DNA of 53,776 nucleotides, taken from NCBI RefSeq assembly GCF_007692705.1, contig NZ_REBN01000151.1, positions 1 through 53,776 of the forward strand, given 5' to 3'. The DNA comes from Mongoliibacter sp. GTDB lineage: Bacteria > Bacteroidota > Bacteroidia > Cytophagales > Cyclobacteriaceae. Under the pieces are notes generated by a model. That model was not told the DNA's origin. It searched no databases and was given only the letters and a program-made list of their open reading frames with translations. This document shows positions 42,707-51,798 of the stretch, in pieces. The position numbers were made by a program, and so were the translations under genes. Every line of letters begins with the position of its first letter. Within the stretch, counting starts at the first letter, position 1.

Positions 42707-43072
42707 ATGAGAGAACTAACAAGAGCAGAAGAGCAGATCATGCAGATCTTGTGGGATATCGAGAAAGGTTTCGTCAAAGATATCCTAGAAAAAATGTCAG
42801 AGCCTAAACCGGCTTACAATACTGTATCCACTATTGTGAGGATATTGGAAAGAAAAGGTTTTGTCAGTCACAAAGCTTATGGTAAGTCACATGAGTACTT
42901 CCCCATTGTTTCAAAAGACGAGTATAGAAGTTTTACCATTAAAAACCTTCTTACTGGATATTTCAGTGGTTCTTTTTCCAAATTGGCTTCTTTCTTCGCC
43001 AAGGATAAAAATCTTGATATCAAGGAACTAGAGAAAATTATGAATGAAGTAAAAGAGGAAACAAAAAAATAG
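42707..43072 (+). CDS. BlaI/MecI/CopY-family transcriptional repressor
   Basis: 121 residues: winged-helix domain (LTRAEEQIMQILWDIEKGFV; PAYNTVSTIVRILERKGFV) and a C-terminal helical dimerisation part that is cleaved in classical systems. It is followed after 3 bp by a BlaR1-like metallopeptidase gene, the standard sensor-repressor pair. No beta-lactamase or PBP2a gene is present, so the target is probably elsewhere or is the operon itself. Confidence 0.93.
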   Translation: MRELTRAEEQIMQILWDIEKGFVKDILEKMSEPKPAYNTVSTIVRILERKGFVSHKAYGKSHEYFPIVSKDEYRSFTIKNLLTGYFSGSFSKLASFFAKDKNLDIKELEKIMNEVKEETKK

Positions 43073-43075
43073 CCC

Positions 43076-45634
43076 ATGGCTGTTTTACTTGATTATATCT
43101 GGCAAAGCACTTTCTGCTTGCTGTTTTTCTTCGGAATCTATTTTTTATTCCTTAGAAATGAAAAAGCATTTTCCTTAACACGAGTGTATATACTATTGAC
43201 ACCTGTTTTGGCACTTAGCTTTCCTCTCATCAGCATTCCAGTAGGATTTGATAAGCCTGATATTTCTCTTGAACAAACTCAGTTATTTCGGGCGTTTTCG
43301 GCACAGGAAACGCCCGAAAAAATTGCTGCTACATTCGGTCTTCCCGAAGTAACTATAGAAAGTACCAAACTCCCTTTTCTATGGGAAATAAAAGATTACC
43401 TTTTTTTAATATACTTGATAATAGTATTACTCCTTTTTTTCAGACTTTTTTGGAATTTTATACAATTGAGAATGGTAAGGGAAAAGGGCTGGTACCAAAC
43501 CCGTTATAACTTACAACACAAATACTACCTCATACCTACTTTTGGTCTAACACCTATATTTTCTTTTTTCGACAAACTGTTTTGGGATGAGACACAAGAA
43601 CTTAAGACCGAAGAGAAAGAACAAATAATCAAACATGAAATAGAACATATCAAACAAGGACATTCATATGATGTGCTTTATTATCAGGTGCTTACAATTT
43701 TATTTTGGTTTAACCCTGCCATTCACCTCATGCGGGCAGCGCTTGTCGATATCCATGAATACCTTGCAGATGAAAATGTCATAAAAAATTCTGCCAATAA
43801 AGACGGTTATGCTAAACTTATCGTGAAAATAGCATTTAAAGGAATGGACTTACCTATTGGTAATTATTTTATCAGGTCTACCACACTTAAGAGGCTATTA
43901 ATGCTGAAAAATCCAAAAAAAATCAATTGGGTAAAATTGTTTATGGTCATCCCAATGACTCTGATATTGATGGGTCTGATTTCTATGAAAGCCGAAACTG
44001 GGCAAAATTTACTCCAACAAAACTTTAATATTGAAGAGATTAAAAGGAAATTGATTGCTTCGCAGGACTCTCTTGAGATAGGTATCAAAGTAAAAAAGAT
44101 CAATACTCCTATCCACTACGAACATATAGGTACTTTGGAGGATGAAAAACTAAAAGCTCAAATCGGACAGCTAGAGTATGTTTTCAGCAATATCAAATCA
44201 GACGAAGACTATATAAAAGTTAGGGGACTGATAGAAAGCCTTAGAAACTCTTCTGTATTTTCCAAAGACTATGGTGATCTAAAGAGAAGTAGTGATGACT
44301 TAGACGAATCCGCAAAACCTGAAATTGGAATGGAAAGCTGGTTCAGAAAAATCAGAGAACAGGTGAAATTGCCGGAAAATGAAGATAATTTAGGCCTTCT
44401 TGGAGGCAATTTGGTGTTGGAATTTGTAGTCAATACAGAAGGTCAGATCGAAAACCCAATGATTTCCAGAAGCTTGGGTGGTGGCATTGATCAACAAGTT
44501 CTTGATCTGCTTAAGGATTCAGAACTGGGAAAATGGATACCTGCTACCAAAAATGCTGAAAAAGTAGCTATGGTACAGACCGTTTTTATTCAATTTAGTG
44601 AACAAAGACAAAAAAGCGATGCCCATAAGTTCTTTAAAGATACCACTCCCCTACTTGAGAATGAGGAACCTAAGGTAAAATCCGAACAAGTCATTTTTGA
44701 TGTGGTGGAAAATGCTCCTGAATTCAAAGGAGGCATCCAAGGATGGCAAAATTATGTAAGTCAGAATTTACAATTCCCAGAAGCTGCTCTAGCCAATAAT
44801 ATAGAAGGAGTAGTGTATGTTGCCTTTGTAGTGTCTAAGGATGGAAAAGTAGTAAACCCCGAAATCCTTAGAGGCATTGGTCATGGAGCAGATGAGGAAG
44901 CCTTAAGGTTGATTTCAGATAGTCCCAAATGGACACCTGGCATGCAGCGTGGCCAAGCCGTCAATGTAAGGATGAGATTGCCCATTCGTTTCAAACTGGA
45001 TGAAAAACAGCTTAACCAGAAATTATTAAATTCCAATACAGCAGAAAAGATCAGATTATCAGACCCTGTCCCTTCTGAAAAATTCAATTTACATCTAAAA
45101 AAAAACCTGAAATACCCATCTGAGGTAATGGAGGCATCAATATCAGGAACTGTTGTGACCATATTGAAACTTGGTAAAGATGGAAGTGTGAAGAATTTTG
45201 AGGTTGTTGAAAGTCCCTCAGAGGAATTGAAAAATGAGGTTATTCGCGTTCTTGAAACCAATAAACATACATGGAGTGTAGATCCGGGTAAAGATGAATA
45301 CTTGGTCACTTTGCCAATAACTTTTATTATTGCTAAAGAAGAACCATCTTCTAACCGTTATGAAGGCATGAAAAATGAAGTTGTGGTTACAGGATATAGA
45401 GCTTCAAAACCAAAGCAACCTCAGCTTAACCTGACGCCTATTGATAAAAAAGCTGAACCCATTTTCATTCTCAATGGAAAAGTAATCTCTAGCAAAGAAA
45501 ACATAAGTGACTTGGTAAGTCCTGATCAAATTGAATCCTTAGAAATTTTCAAAGATAAAAAGGCTCAAAAAATGACGTCTGAATTTGATATGCTTAAAAA
45601 CAATGCTGTGATAGTCATTGAGACTAAAAAGTAA
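43076..45634 (+). CDS. BlaR1-like M56 metallopeptidase with three TonB_C modules
   Basis: 852 residues. N-terminal membrane segments and an M56 zinc peptidase with motif HEIEH (His187-His191), then FWFNPAIHLMRAALVDIHEYLAD. After a last membrane segment (about 290-310) the periplasmic part has three TonB C-terminal-like domains (about 420-510, 550-645 and 665-755; for example YPSEVMEASISGTVV) and a tail resembling a TonB-receptor plug repeat (PIFILNGKVISSKENISDL, then VIVIETKK). Classical BlaR1 has a penicillin-binding sensor instead. It presumably senses envelope state and cleaves the BlaI-like repressor. Confidence 0.9.
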   Translation: MAVLLDYIWQSTFCLLFFFGIYFLFLRNEKAFSLTRVYILLTPVLALSFPLISIPVGFDKPDISLEQTQLFRAFSAQETPEKIAATFGLPEVTIESTKLPFLWEIKDYLFLIYLIIVLLLFFRLFWNFIQLRMVREKGWYQTRYNLQHKYYLIPTFGLTPIFSFFDKLFWDETQELKTEEKEQIIKHEIEHIKQGHSYDVLYYQVLTILFWFNPAIHLMRAALVDIHEYLADENVIKNSANKDGYAKLIVKIAFKGMDLPIGNYFIRSTTLKRLLMLKNPKKINWVKLFMVIPMTLILMGLISMKAETGQNLLQQNFNIEEIKRKLIASQDSLEIGIKVKKINTPIHYEHIGTLEDEKLKAQIGQLEYVFSNIKSDEDYIKVRGLIESLRNSSVFSKDYGDLKRSSDDLDESAKPEIGMESWFRKIREQVKLPENEDNLGLLGGNLVLEFVVNTEGQIENPMISRSLGGGIDQQVLDLLKDSELGKWIPATKNAEKVAMVQTVFIQFSEQRQKSDAHKFFKDTTPLLENEEPKVKSEQVIFDVVENAPEFKGGIQGWQNYVSQNLQFPEAALANNIEGVVYVAFVVSKDGKVVNPEILRGIGHGADEEALRLISDSPKWTPGMQRGQAVNVRMRLPIRFKLDEKQLNQKLLNSNTAEKIRLSDPVPSEKFNLHLKKNLKYPSEVMEASISGTVVTILKLGKDGSVKNFEVVESPSEELKNEVIRVLETNKHTWSVDPGKDEYLVTLPITFIIAKEEPSSNRYEGMKNEVVVTGYRASKPKQPQLNLTPIDKKAEPIFILNGKVISSKENISDLVSPDQIESLEIFKDKKAQKMTSEFDMLKNNAVIVIETKK

Positions 45635-45794
45635 AATTCAAATACTTCTATACCAGAAGACACAGTACCTGTGGTTTGAAGATAAAAGAGCAATCAAAAG
45701 ATCGCTGAAAAAATATATGAATATTGATTCTACATCTCTCGCCAATGCTTATCATTAAATACTCGTAATAAATAGTATATAAATAAAGTAATAA

Positions 45795-45828
45795 AAGAGC
45801 CCAGAACTACTTATAGGACTGAGCTCTT
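45795..45828 (-). terminator. Intrinsic terminator of the agmatinase-family gene
   Basis: AAGAGCCCAG (45795-45804) pairs with CTGAGCTCTT (45819-45828) with one G-T pair, followed on the minus strand by TTATTACTTT. Confidence 0.75.
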
Positions 45829-45841
45829 GAAATTTGAAGTG

Positions 45842-46909
45842 CTATTTAAGATTGAGTTTACCTTGTGATGCTCCAAGTAAATTTGACATCCTGTACAAAA
45901 TCCTTGCTCCAACATTGCCATCCCATTCGTCTCCTTCCGGCCCTGGAGCAACTTCTACCAGATCAAAACCAATGATTTTTTTACCTGATTTCACTACCTG
46001 CTTCATCAAATACATAACTTGTTCCATTTCAAAGCCACCGGCTACTGGAGTACCTGTATTTGGACAAAGTTTAGGATCTAATCCATCTATATCTATTGTC
46101 ACATAAACATCATTTGGGAGTTGATCCACAATATCATCACAAATAACTTTCCAGGCCTTTCCTTCATAGAGGTTTTCTTTGATATCCTTATCATAAAAGG
46201 TGGTGATTCTGTTATTTTCCTTAGCTGTAATGGCTTCTGCTTGGCAAAAATCCCTAATACCCACCTGAACCAGTTTACTGATTTGAGGCAATTTCAGTGC
46301 ATTATAAGATATTGAAGCATGAGAATATTCAAAATTTTCATAAGCCTTTCTTAGGTCTGCATGGGCATCAATCTGAAGTATTCCAAAACTGGTATGTTCT
46401 TCAGCCAGTGCCTTGATCAATCCAAGAGGAGTACTGTGGTCCCCTCCTACCAAAGCAACAAGTTTGCCTTTTTCTCTGTACTTCCTGGCCTGCTCATACA
46501 CCCAGTCATTCATTTCCTTACTGGCATTATTGATTATTTCAGGTACAGCCGCAAATCTTTCTGACTCCTCAGCAGGGGAGCCAGACTCCAACCAATTGAT
46601 ATAGTTTCTAGCTAGGATTCTAAAACTGGAGCTTCTATCTGCTAAGTCTGTTGGTATTGGTAGCATGTAAATACCCATTTTCCAGGCATCATGGATATCA
46701 GATTCATACAAATCTACTTGTGCTGAAGCATTCAGGATAGCCTCAGGACCATCAGCAGTGCCTGATGAATAAGATACTGTTACTTCCCATGGAACTGGAA
46801 TGATGATCAAGTCTGCAGTTTCTTCATCGAAAGGAAGTCCAAAAATAGATGGGAAAGAACTTACACCATTTGGGTCAAATTGTTCTATTAATTTATGTTT
46901 TAATGACAT
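45842..46909 (-). CDS. Agmatinase / arginase-family ureohydrolase
   Basis: 355 residues, somewhat longer than E. coli SpeB. The binuclear manganese motifs are complete: GGDHSTPLG, QIDAHADLR and TIDIDGLDP. It should cleave a guanidino compound to urea, most likely agmatine to putrescine; formimidoylglutamase cannot be excluded. Cytosolic. Putrescine production would fit the deoxyhypusine-synthase homologue at 37009. No arginine decarboxylase gene is in the window. Confidence 0.88.
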   Translation of the reverse strand: MSLKHKLIEQFDPNGVSSFPSIFGLPFDEETADLIIIPVPWEVTVSYSSGTADGPEAILNASAQVDLYESDIHDAWKMGIYMLPIPTDLADRSSSFRILARNYINWLESGSPAEESERFAAVPEIINNASKEMNDWVYEQARKYREKGKLVALVGGDHSTPLGLIKALAEEHTSFGILQIDAHADLRKAYENFEYSHASISYNALKLPQISKLVQVGIRDFCQAEAITAKENNRITTFYDKDIKENLYEGKAWKVICDDIVDQLPNDVYVTIDIDGLDPKLCPNTGTPVAGGFEMEQVMYLMKQVVKSGKKIIGFDLVEVAPGPEGDEWDGNVGARILYRMSNLLGASQGKLNLK

Positions 46910-47028
46910 CAGTTTTGTGATTTTTAGGTTGATAAGTATAGTTCAGGTTATAAAAAGAGAAACAATTCTAAGTTTTTTAGCAAGTATAACCAATTACAAA
47001 AGAAATAAAATCCTCGGCCAAGCAAAAT

Positions 47029-47511
47029 CTATTGGAGTATTTCAAGTAAAGTTCCTGTCCCTCTCCCACACATTTCCCAAGAATCCACTTCCAAAGCGAT
47101 TTTAGCCATCATACCTGGCTGCATGCTTATAAATTGATCTATGGTTATATTTGAGACCAAGTTGCTGATACTGGGGTTATGTCCTATAATTAGTAAATGG
47201 TCTACTTCTTTATTTACATGATTGATTTGACTCAAGATCCTCTCAGTTGGAGCTTCGTAAAGAAGTTCTTCAAAAACAATATTTCTTGGCTGAATATTTT
47301 CTACAATAAGTTCGCAGGTCATTTTGGTTCTTAAAGCATTACTGCTAAGAACGAGATCAAAATTTTCAGCATTTATTTTCAAAGTTCTTCCCAAACGTTT
47401 CAGTTGGGTTATTCCGTTGTCTGTCAACTTCCTATCAAAATCAGAACATTGACCATATCCTAATTCAGCCTCCCCGTGACGGAGGAGATATAACATCTTC
47501 TTACTGGGCAT
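47029..47511 (-). CDS. SixA-like histidine phosphatase
   Basis: 160 residues, the short histidine-phosphatase form. RHG motif in YLLRHGEAELG (nucleophilic His), second-half motif LIIGHNPSISNL and LVLSSNALRTKMT. SixA removes phosphate from histidine residues of Hpt domains or phosphotransferase proteins in E. coli. The target here is unknown; the orphan hybrid kinase at 1956 is only a speculative link. Divergent from topA. Confidence 0.88.
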   Translation of the reverse strand: MPSKKMLYLLRHGEAELGYGQCSDFDRKLTDNGITQLKRLGRTLKINAENFDLVLSSNALRTKMTCELIVENIQPRNIVFEELLYEAPTERILSQINHVNKEVDHLLIIGHNPSISNLVSNITIDQFISMQPGMMAKIALEVDSWEMCGRGTGTLLEILQ

Positions 47512-47663
47512 AGTTAATTGAGTAATTAATACTTTAAAATAGTTGAAATAATCATGCCAAGGAATACTGGATAATTCCTAAAATTTGGAAAGGAATAGAA
47601 TGCCATCTATTTTTAGGCTTTTAATCGAATGCCTGAGCATTCCCATCTTTTAATTGATATCAT

Positions 47664-49985
47664 ATGCCAAAGAATTTAGTCATTGTGGAGTCTCCTGCTA
47701 AAGCAAAAACCATAGAAGGATATTTAGGTAAGGATTTTAAAGTTGCCTCAAGTTATGGGCATATCCGAGATCTTCCTAAAGGAGACAAAGCGATTGACAT
47801 TAAAAATAATTTTAATCCTACCTATGAAGTCACAGCAGACAAAAAAGAGGTAATCAAGGAATTAAAGAGGTTGGTTAAGGATTCAGAAACTGTTTATCTG
47901 GCGAGTGATGATGACCGTGAGGGAGAAGCTATTTCTTGGCACCTCAAAGAGGTGCTTAAGTTAAAAGATGAAAGTACGAAAAGGATAGTATTCCGTGAAA
48001 TCACCAAAAATGCGATCGTAAAAGCTATAGAAAACCCAAGAACAATTGATTTGGACTTGGTTAATGCCCAACAAGCAAGGCGTATTCTTGATCGTTTGGT
48101 AGGATTTGAGCTCTCTCCCATTCTTTGGAAAAAAATTAAAACAGGGCTCTCTGCGGGAAGGGTGCAATCAGTAGCCGTTAGGTTAATAGTCGAACGGGAA
48201 AGAGACATTGAAAAATTCAATTCAAAATCATCATTTCGGATTACAGCACTTTTTGATGTTAAAGGTAAGCAGCTGTCAGCAGAACTTCCTAAAAAATTTG
48301 ACAGTCAGGAAGCCGCAGAAGAGTTTCTTAAAAAATGCTTGCAAGCAGATTTTAATATAGAAAACCTAGAAACAAAACCTGGCAAGAAAACACCGGCTGC
48401 CCCATTTACAACATCTACTTTACAACAAGAAGCAAGCAGGAAGCTTTACTTTTCTGTGGCTCAAACCATGTCAGTAGCGCAAAAACTCTACGAAGCTGGT
48501 AAAATCACCTACATGAGGACTGACAGTGTCAATCTTTCTGATGATGCCATGGCAGCTGCCAAAAATGAAATTAATGATGCATATGGTCCTGATTTTCATA
48601 AGGCAAGAAAATTTACTACAAAATCCGAAGGAGCCCAAGAAGCGCACGAAGCCATAAGGCCAACCGACTTTTCCAAGCATGAAGCAGGAGGAGATAGAAA
48701 TGAACAAAGGCTTTATGAACTGATTTGGAAAAGAGCTATAGCCTCACAAATGGCAGATGCCCAACTGGAAAAAACTTCCGTCACAATCGGGATTTCAACT
48801 ACTCCAGAAAAGCTTTCTGCAAGCGGCGAAGTCATTAAATTTGAGGGCTTTTTGAAGGTATATCTTGAAAGCACTGATGATGAGGACGACGATGAAGAAA
48901 ATGAAAGCAAGGGGCTCCTACCTCCATTGGAAATAGGCCAAAACCTTGATTTGATAGAGTTGAAGGGAAGGGAAACTTTCTCCAGGCCTTCCCCAAGATA
49001 TACAGAAGCATCCCTTGTCAAGAAATTGGAAGAAATGGGCATAGGGAGACCTTCCACATATGCACCTACTATTTCTACAATCCAAAAACGTAATTACGTT
49101 ATCAAGGAATCCAGGGATGGTAAGGATAGAGATTATATTGAAATGAAAGTAAAGGATGGAGGTTTTTCCAAGCAGACAAAGACAGAAACAGCAGGTGCTG
49201 ATAAAAACAAACTCTTCCCTACCAACATTGCCATGGTAGTCAACGATTTCCTAGTGGAACATTTCCCTACCGTGATTGACTTTTCTTTTACTGCCAATGT
49301 GGAAAAAGAATTTGATGATATAGCTCATGGAGGCCAAAACTGGCAGGATATGATAGGCAATTTCTATGGGAAATTCCATAGTCGTGTCGAAGAAACAGCC
49401 AACGTTGCCAGAGCAGACATTAATACATCAAGAGAATTGGGTAATGACCCAAAAACAGGAAAACCCATTATTGCTCGATTGGGGAAATTTGGACCTTTGG
49501 TTCAAATAGGAGATCAAGAAGATGAAGAAAAGCAGTTTGCAAGCCTTAAAAAAGGTCAGTTTATTGAAAATATTACGTTAGAAGATGCTTTAGAACTCTT
49601 CAAACTACCAAGAGATGTGGGTCAATTTGAAGATAAAAAAATTGTAGCTGCATTAGGAAGATTTGGGCCTTACATCAGACATGACAGCAAATTTGTCTCT
49701 TTGGGAAAAGAACACGACCCACTAAGCATAACAGAAGAAGTAGCCATTCAACTCATCAAGGAAAAGAGAGAAGCTGATGAAAAAAAGCATATCAAAACCT
49801 TTGAAGAAAATCCGGAAATTCAGATTCTAAATGGCAGATGGGGTCCTTATATCAAATTCGGTAAGAACAATTTCAAAATCCCAAAGGATAAAGAGGCTGA
49901 AAGTCTTACTTATGATGAAACAATTGAAATAATTGAAAATCAGCCAGTAAAGAAAAAAGGTAGAGCCTACGCAAAGAAGAAATAA
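47664..49985 (+). CDS. topA: DNA topoisomerase I
   Basis: 773 residues, type IA topoisomerase relaxing negative supercoils. TOPRIM domain at the N-terminus (IVESPAKAKTIEGYLG; DDDREGEAISWHL), catalytic Tyr283 in ITYMRTDSVNLS, and RPSTYAPTISTIQKRNYV. The C-terminus has topo_C repeats (LGKFGPLVQIG; LGRFGPYIRHD; NGRWGPYIKFG) and a basic tail, with no zinc-ribbon cysteines, as is usual in Bacteroidota. Essential housekeeping gene with its own terminator. Confidence 0.97.
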   Translation: MPKNLVIVESPAKAKTIEGYLGKDFKVASSYGHIRDLPKGDKAIDIKNNFNPTYEVTADKKEVIKELKRLVKDSETVYLASDDDREGEAISWHLKEVLKLKDESTKRIVFREITKNAIVKAIENPRTIDLDLVNAQQARRILDRLVGFELSPILWKKIKTGLSAGRVQSVAVRLIVERERDIEKFNSKSSFRITALFDVKGKQLSAELPKKFDSQEAAEEFLKKCLQADFNIENLETKPGKKTPAAPFTTSTLQQEASRKLYFSVAQTMSVAQKLYEAGKITYMRTDSVNLSDDAMAAAKNEINDAYGPDFHKARKFTTKSEGAQEAHEAIRPTDFSKHEAGGDRNEQRLYELIWKRAIASQMADAQLEKTSVTIGISTTPEKLSASGEVIKFEGFLKVYLESTDDEDDDEENESKGLLPPLEIGQNLDLIELKGRETFSRPSPRYTEASLVKKLEEMGIGRPSTYAPTISTIQKRNYVIKESRDGKDRDYIEMKVKDGGFSKQTKTETAGADKNKLFPTNIAMVVNDFLVEHFPTVIDFSFTANVEKEFDDIAHGGQNWQDMIGNFYGKFHSRVEETANVARADINTSRELGNDPKTGKPIIARLGKFGPLVQIGDQEDEEKQFASLKKGQFIENITLEDALELFKLPRDVGQFEDKKIVAALGRFGPYIRHDSKFVSLGKEHDPLSITEEVAIQLIKEKREADEKKHIKTFEENPEIQILNGRWGPYIKFGKNNFKIPKDKEAESLTYDETIEIIENQPVKKKGRAYAKKK

Positions 49986-49988
49986 CAT

Positions 49989-50022
49989 AAAGCTGTCATT
50001 GTAAAATGACAGCTTTTTTTAT
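49989..50022 (+). terminator. Intrinsic terminator after topA
   Basis: Perfect 12-bp stem AAAGCTGTCATT (49989-50000) with AATGACAGCTTT (50005-50016), loop GTAA, then T-run. Confidence 0.93.
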
Positions 50023-50082
50023 ATACAATTTTTATTTCCAGTGAATTTTATAAGGATCAAGACCTGAAAATTCCCGATTATT

Positions 50083-50090
50083 TATTTTTG
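50083..50090 (+). promoter_or_regulatory. -7-like element before the membrane-sirtuin-FMO operon
   Basis: TATTTTTG matches TAnnTTTG, 41 bp before the ATG at 50132. No convincing -33 box. Confidence 0.3.
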
Positions 50091-50131
50091 ATATATTTCG
50101 TTATTTTGAGTCTCAAACAACCAGCAAATCT

Positions 50132-51109
50132 ATGAGCATACAAATAATAGCAGTTTTTTTTCTTTCACTTTCAGGTTTGGCCTTAGCCGCATTTCAGTTT
50201 AAAAATAGAGAAAGAACTGAGGTCAAAGAAGGTGATGCATTGGATCATATCAAAGGAATGTATATCCTCAAAGTACCTTATGAAAAATTAGTGATTGCTT
50301 ATTTTGGATTGATGGCCATAGCTTCCATTTTAGATTGGATTTTAGGTGGAAACCCTGAAAAACTAAACCTGACTTATTTCTTGGTCTCTTCTTGCGCTTT
50401 TCTGATTTTTCTATATAAGCTCGGTATGTCTTTTATCAAGACAGTAGAATTCAAATGGCCTACAGCCGCATATATCTTACTAAATGTAGGGATCGCCGCT
50501 ATTGTCTACCATTTCATGACTCATCCTGTCTTAAAAATGGCTGAGGCATTAGAGTATATATTGACTTTTCATCTTTTAGGAATGATTCTAGGGCTGGGTG
50601 GCACTTTGATTTTAGATATATTGATTTTCCATTTTCTTAGAAATTTCAAAATCAATTCATCTGAAGCTGTCATAATGCACCTTATCTCACAACTGATAAT
50701 ACTTGGTTTGGTACTTCTAATGGTTACTGGCGTTGCCATATACCTGACGGATATGCAAGCCTACAATAGTAACCCAAGATTCCTCATGAAAATGACAGCT
50801 GTTCTGATTTTAAGTATCAATGGTGTATTTCTTAACTTCTATATGATGCCTGCTATAGAAAAGCTTTCATTGGTGGAAGAGGACATTGAAGAAGATCAAA
50901 ACCTGAAGAGAGTTGCATTTTCAGTAGGTGGAGTTTCTATGGTATCTTGGTTGGCCGCCTTTGCCTTTGCTATGGTTAAGGACCTAAGTCAGTTCAATTA
51001 TATTCAAATGTTAGTACCCTATCTGGTATTGGTTATCGGTGCCATTGGTGGCGGTCAATTCATCAAAAAGAAAATGGAAAAAGAGGTTATCGAGGAAAGT
51101 CAAAAATGA
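50132..51109 (+). CDS. Polytopic membrane protein of unknown function
   Basis: 325 residues, about eight hydrophobic segments with a short soluble stretch (about 25-45, KNRERTEVKEGDALDHIKGM) and charged C-terminus. Conserved-looking histidines lie in membrane or near-membrane positions (YHFMTHPVL, TFHLLGMILG, MHLISQL), which might bind haem or metal; that is only a visual impression. No family recognised. It overlaps the sirtuin gene by 4 bp (ATGA). Confidence 0.75.
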   Translation: MSIQIIAVFFLSLSGLALAAFQFKNRERTEVKEGDALDHIKGMYILKVPYEKLVIAYFGLMAIASILDWILGGNPEKLNLTYFLVSSCAFLIFLYKLGMSFIKTVEFKWPTAAYILLNVGIAAIVYHFMTHPVLKMAEALEYILTFHLLGMILGLGGTLILDILIFHFLRNFKINSSEAVIMHLISQLIILGLVLLMVTGVAIYLTDMQAYNSNPRFLMKMTAVLILSINGVFLNFYMMPAIEKLSLVEEDIEEDQNLKRVAFSVGGVSMVSWLAAFAFAMVKDLSQFNYIQMLVPYLVLVIGAIGGGQFIKKKMEKEVIEESQK

Positions 51110-51798
51110 AAAAACTTGTAGTATTGTCTGGTGCTGGGATCTCAGCGGAGAGTGGTATTAGCACTTTTAGGGATAGTGGAGGGCTTTGGGAAGGTCATGA
51201 TATAATGGAGGTCGCTTCACCTGAAGGATGGAGAAAAAACAGAGAATTGGTGCTTGACTTTTACAATAAAAGGAGAAAGCAGGCACTTACAGTGATGCCC
51301 AATGAAGGCCACAAAGAATTGGTGAGGCTGGAAAAATATTTTGACGTCACAATCATTACCCAAAATGTAGATAACCTACATGAAAAGGCTGGCTCCAGCA
51401 ATGTCATTCATTTGCATGGTGAACTGTTTAAATCCCAAAGTACAGTAGATCCTGGATTGGTTTATGATATAGAAGGATGGGAAATCAAATTAGGCGATAA
51501 ATGTGAAAAAGGGAGTCAATTGAGACCATTTATCGTTTGGTTTGGCGAAATGGTTCCCATGATAGAACCGGCCATAGAAGTTGCCTCAGAAGCTGATATT
51601 TTTGCAGTTATCGGTACTTCACTTTTGGTTTATCCAGCAGCGGGTTTGATTCAATATGCACCTTCTGGTATTCCAAAATATATCATTGATGTAGATATCC
51701 CTCAGATAGCCAGTACTGGGAACCTGAGAAAAATTGTGGCTCCGGCATCTACAGGGACAAAAGAAATGGCTGAAGAATTGATTGAAAAATATGCATAA
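51106..51798 (+). CDS. cobB: NAD-dependent deacylase, sirtuin class III (CobB-like)
   Basis: 230 residues. NAD motif GAGISAESGISTFRD, TQNVDNLH, catalytic His104 in VIHLHGELF, and GTSLLVYPAAG. The Tyr53-x-x-Arg56 pair (FYNKRR) marks class III sirtuins that prefer succinyl- or malonyl-lysine. Only one cysteine (GDKCEKG) lies in the small domain, so the structural four-Cys zinc site of many sirtuins is absent. It is coupled by overlaps to the membrane gene before it and the monooxygenase gene after it. Confidence 0.9.
   Translation: MKKLVVLSGAGISAESGISTFRDSGGLWEGHDIMEVASPEGWRKNRELVLDFYNKRRKQALTVMPNEGHKELVRLEKYFDVTIITQNVDNLHEKAGSSNVIHLHGELFKSQSTVDPGLVYDIEGWEIKLGDKCEKGSQLRPFIVWFGEMVPMIEPAIEVASEADIFAVIGTSLLVYPAAGLIQYAPSGIPKYIIDVDIPQIASTGNLRKIVAPASTGTKEMAEELIEKYA

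Noticed and set aside
42707-45634. BlaI/BlaR1 pair as a beta-lactam resistance system
   Set aside because: No beta-lactamase or alternative PBP gene is linked, and the sensor has TonB_C modules instead of a penicillin-binding domain.
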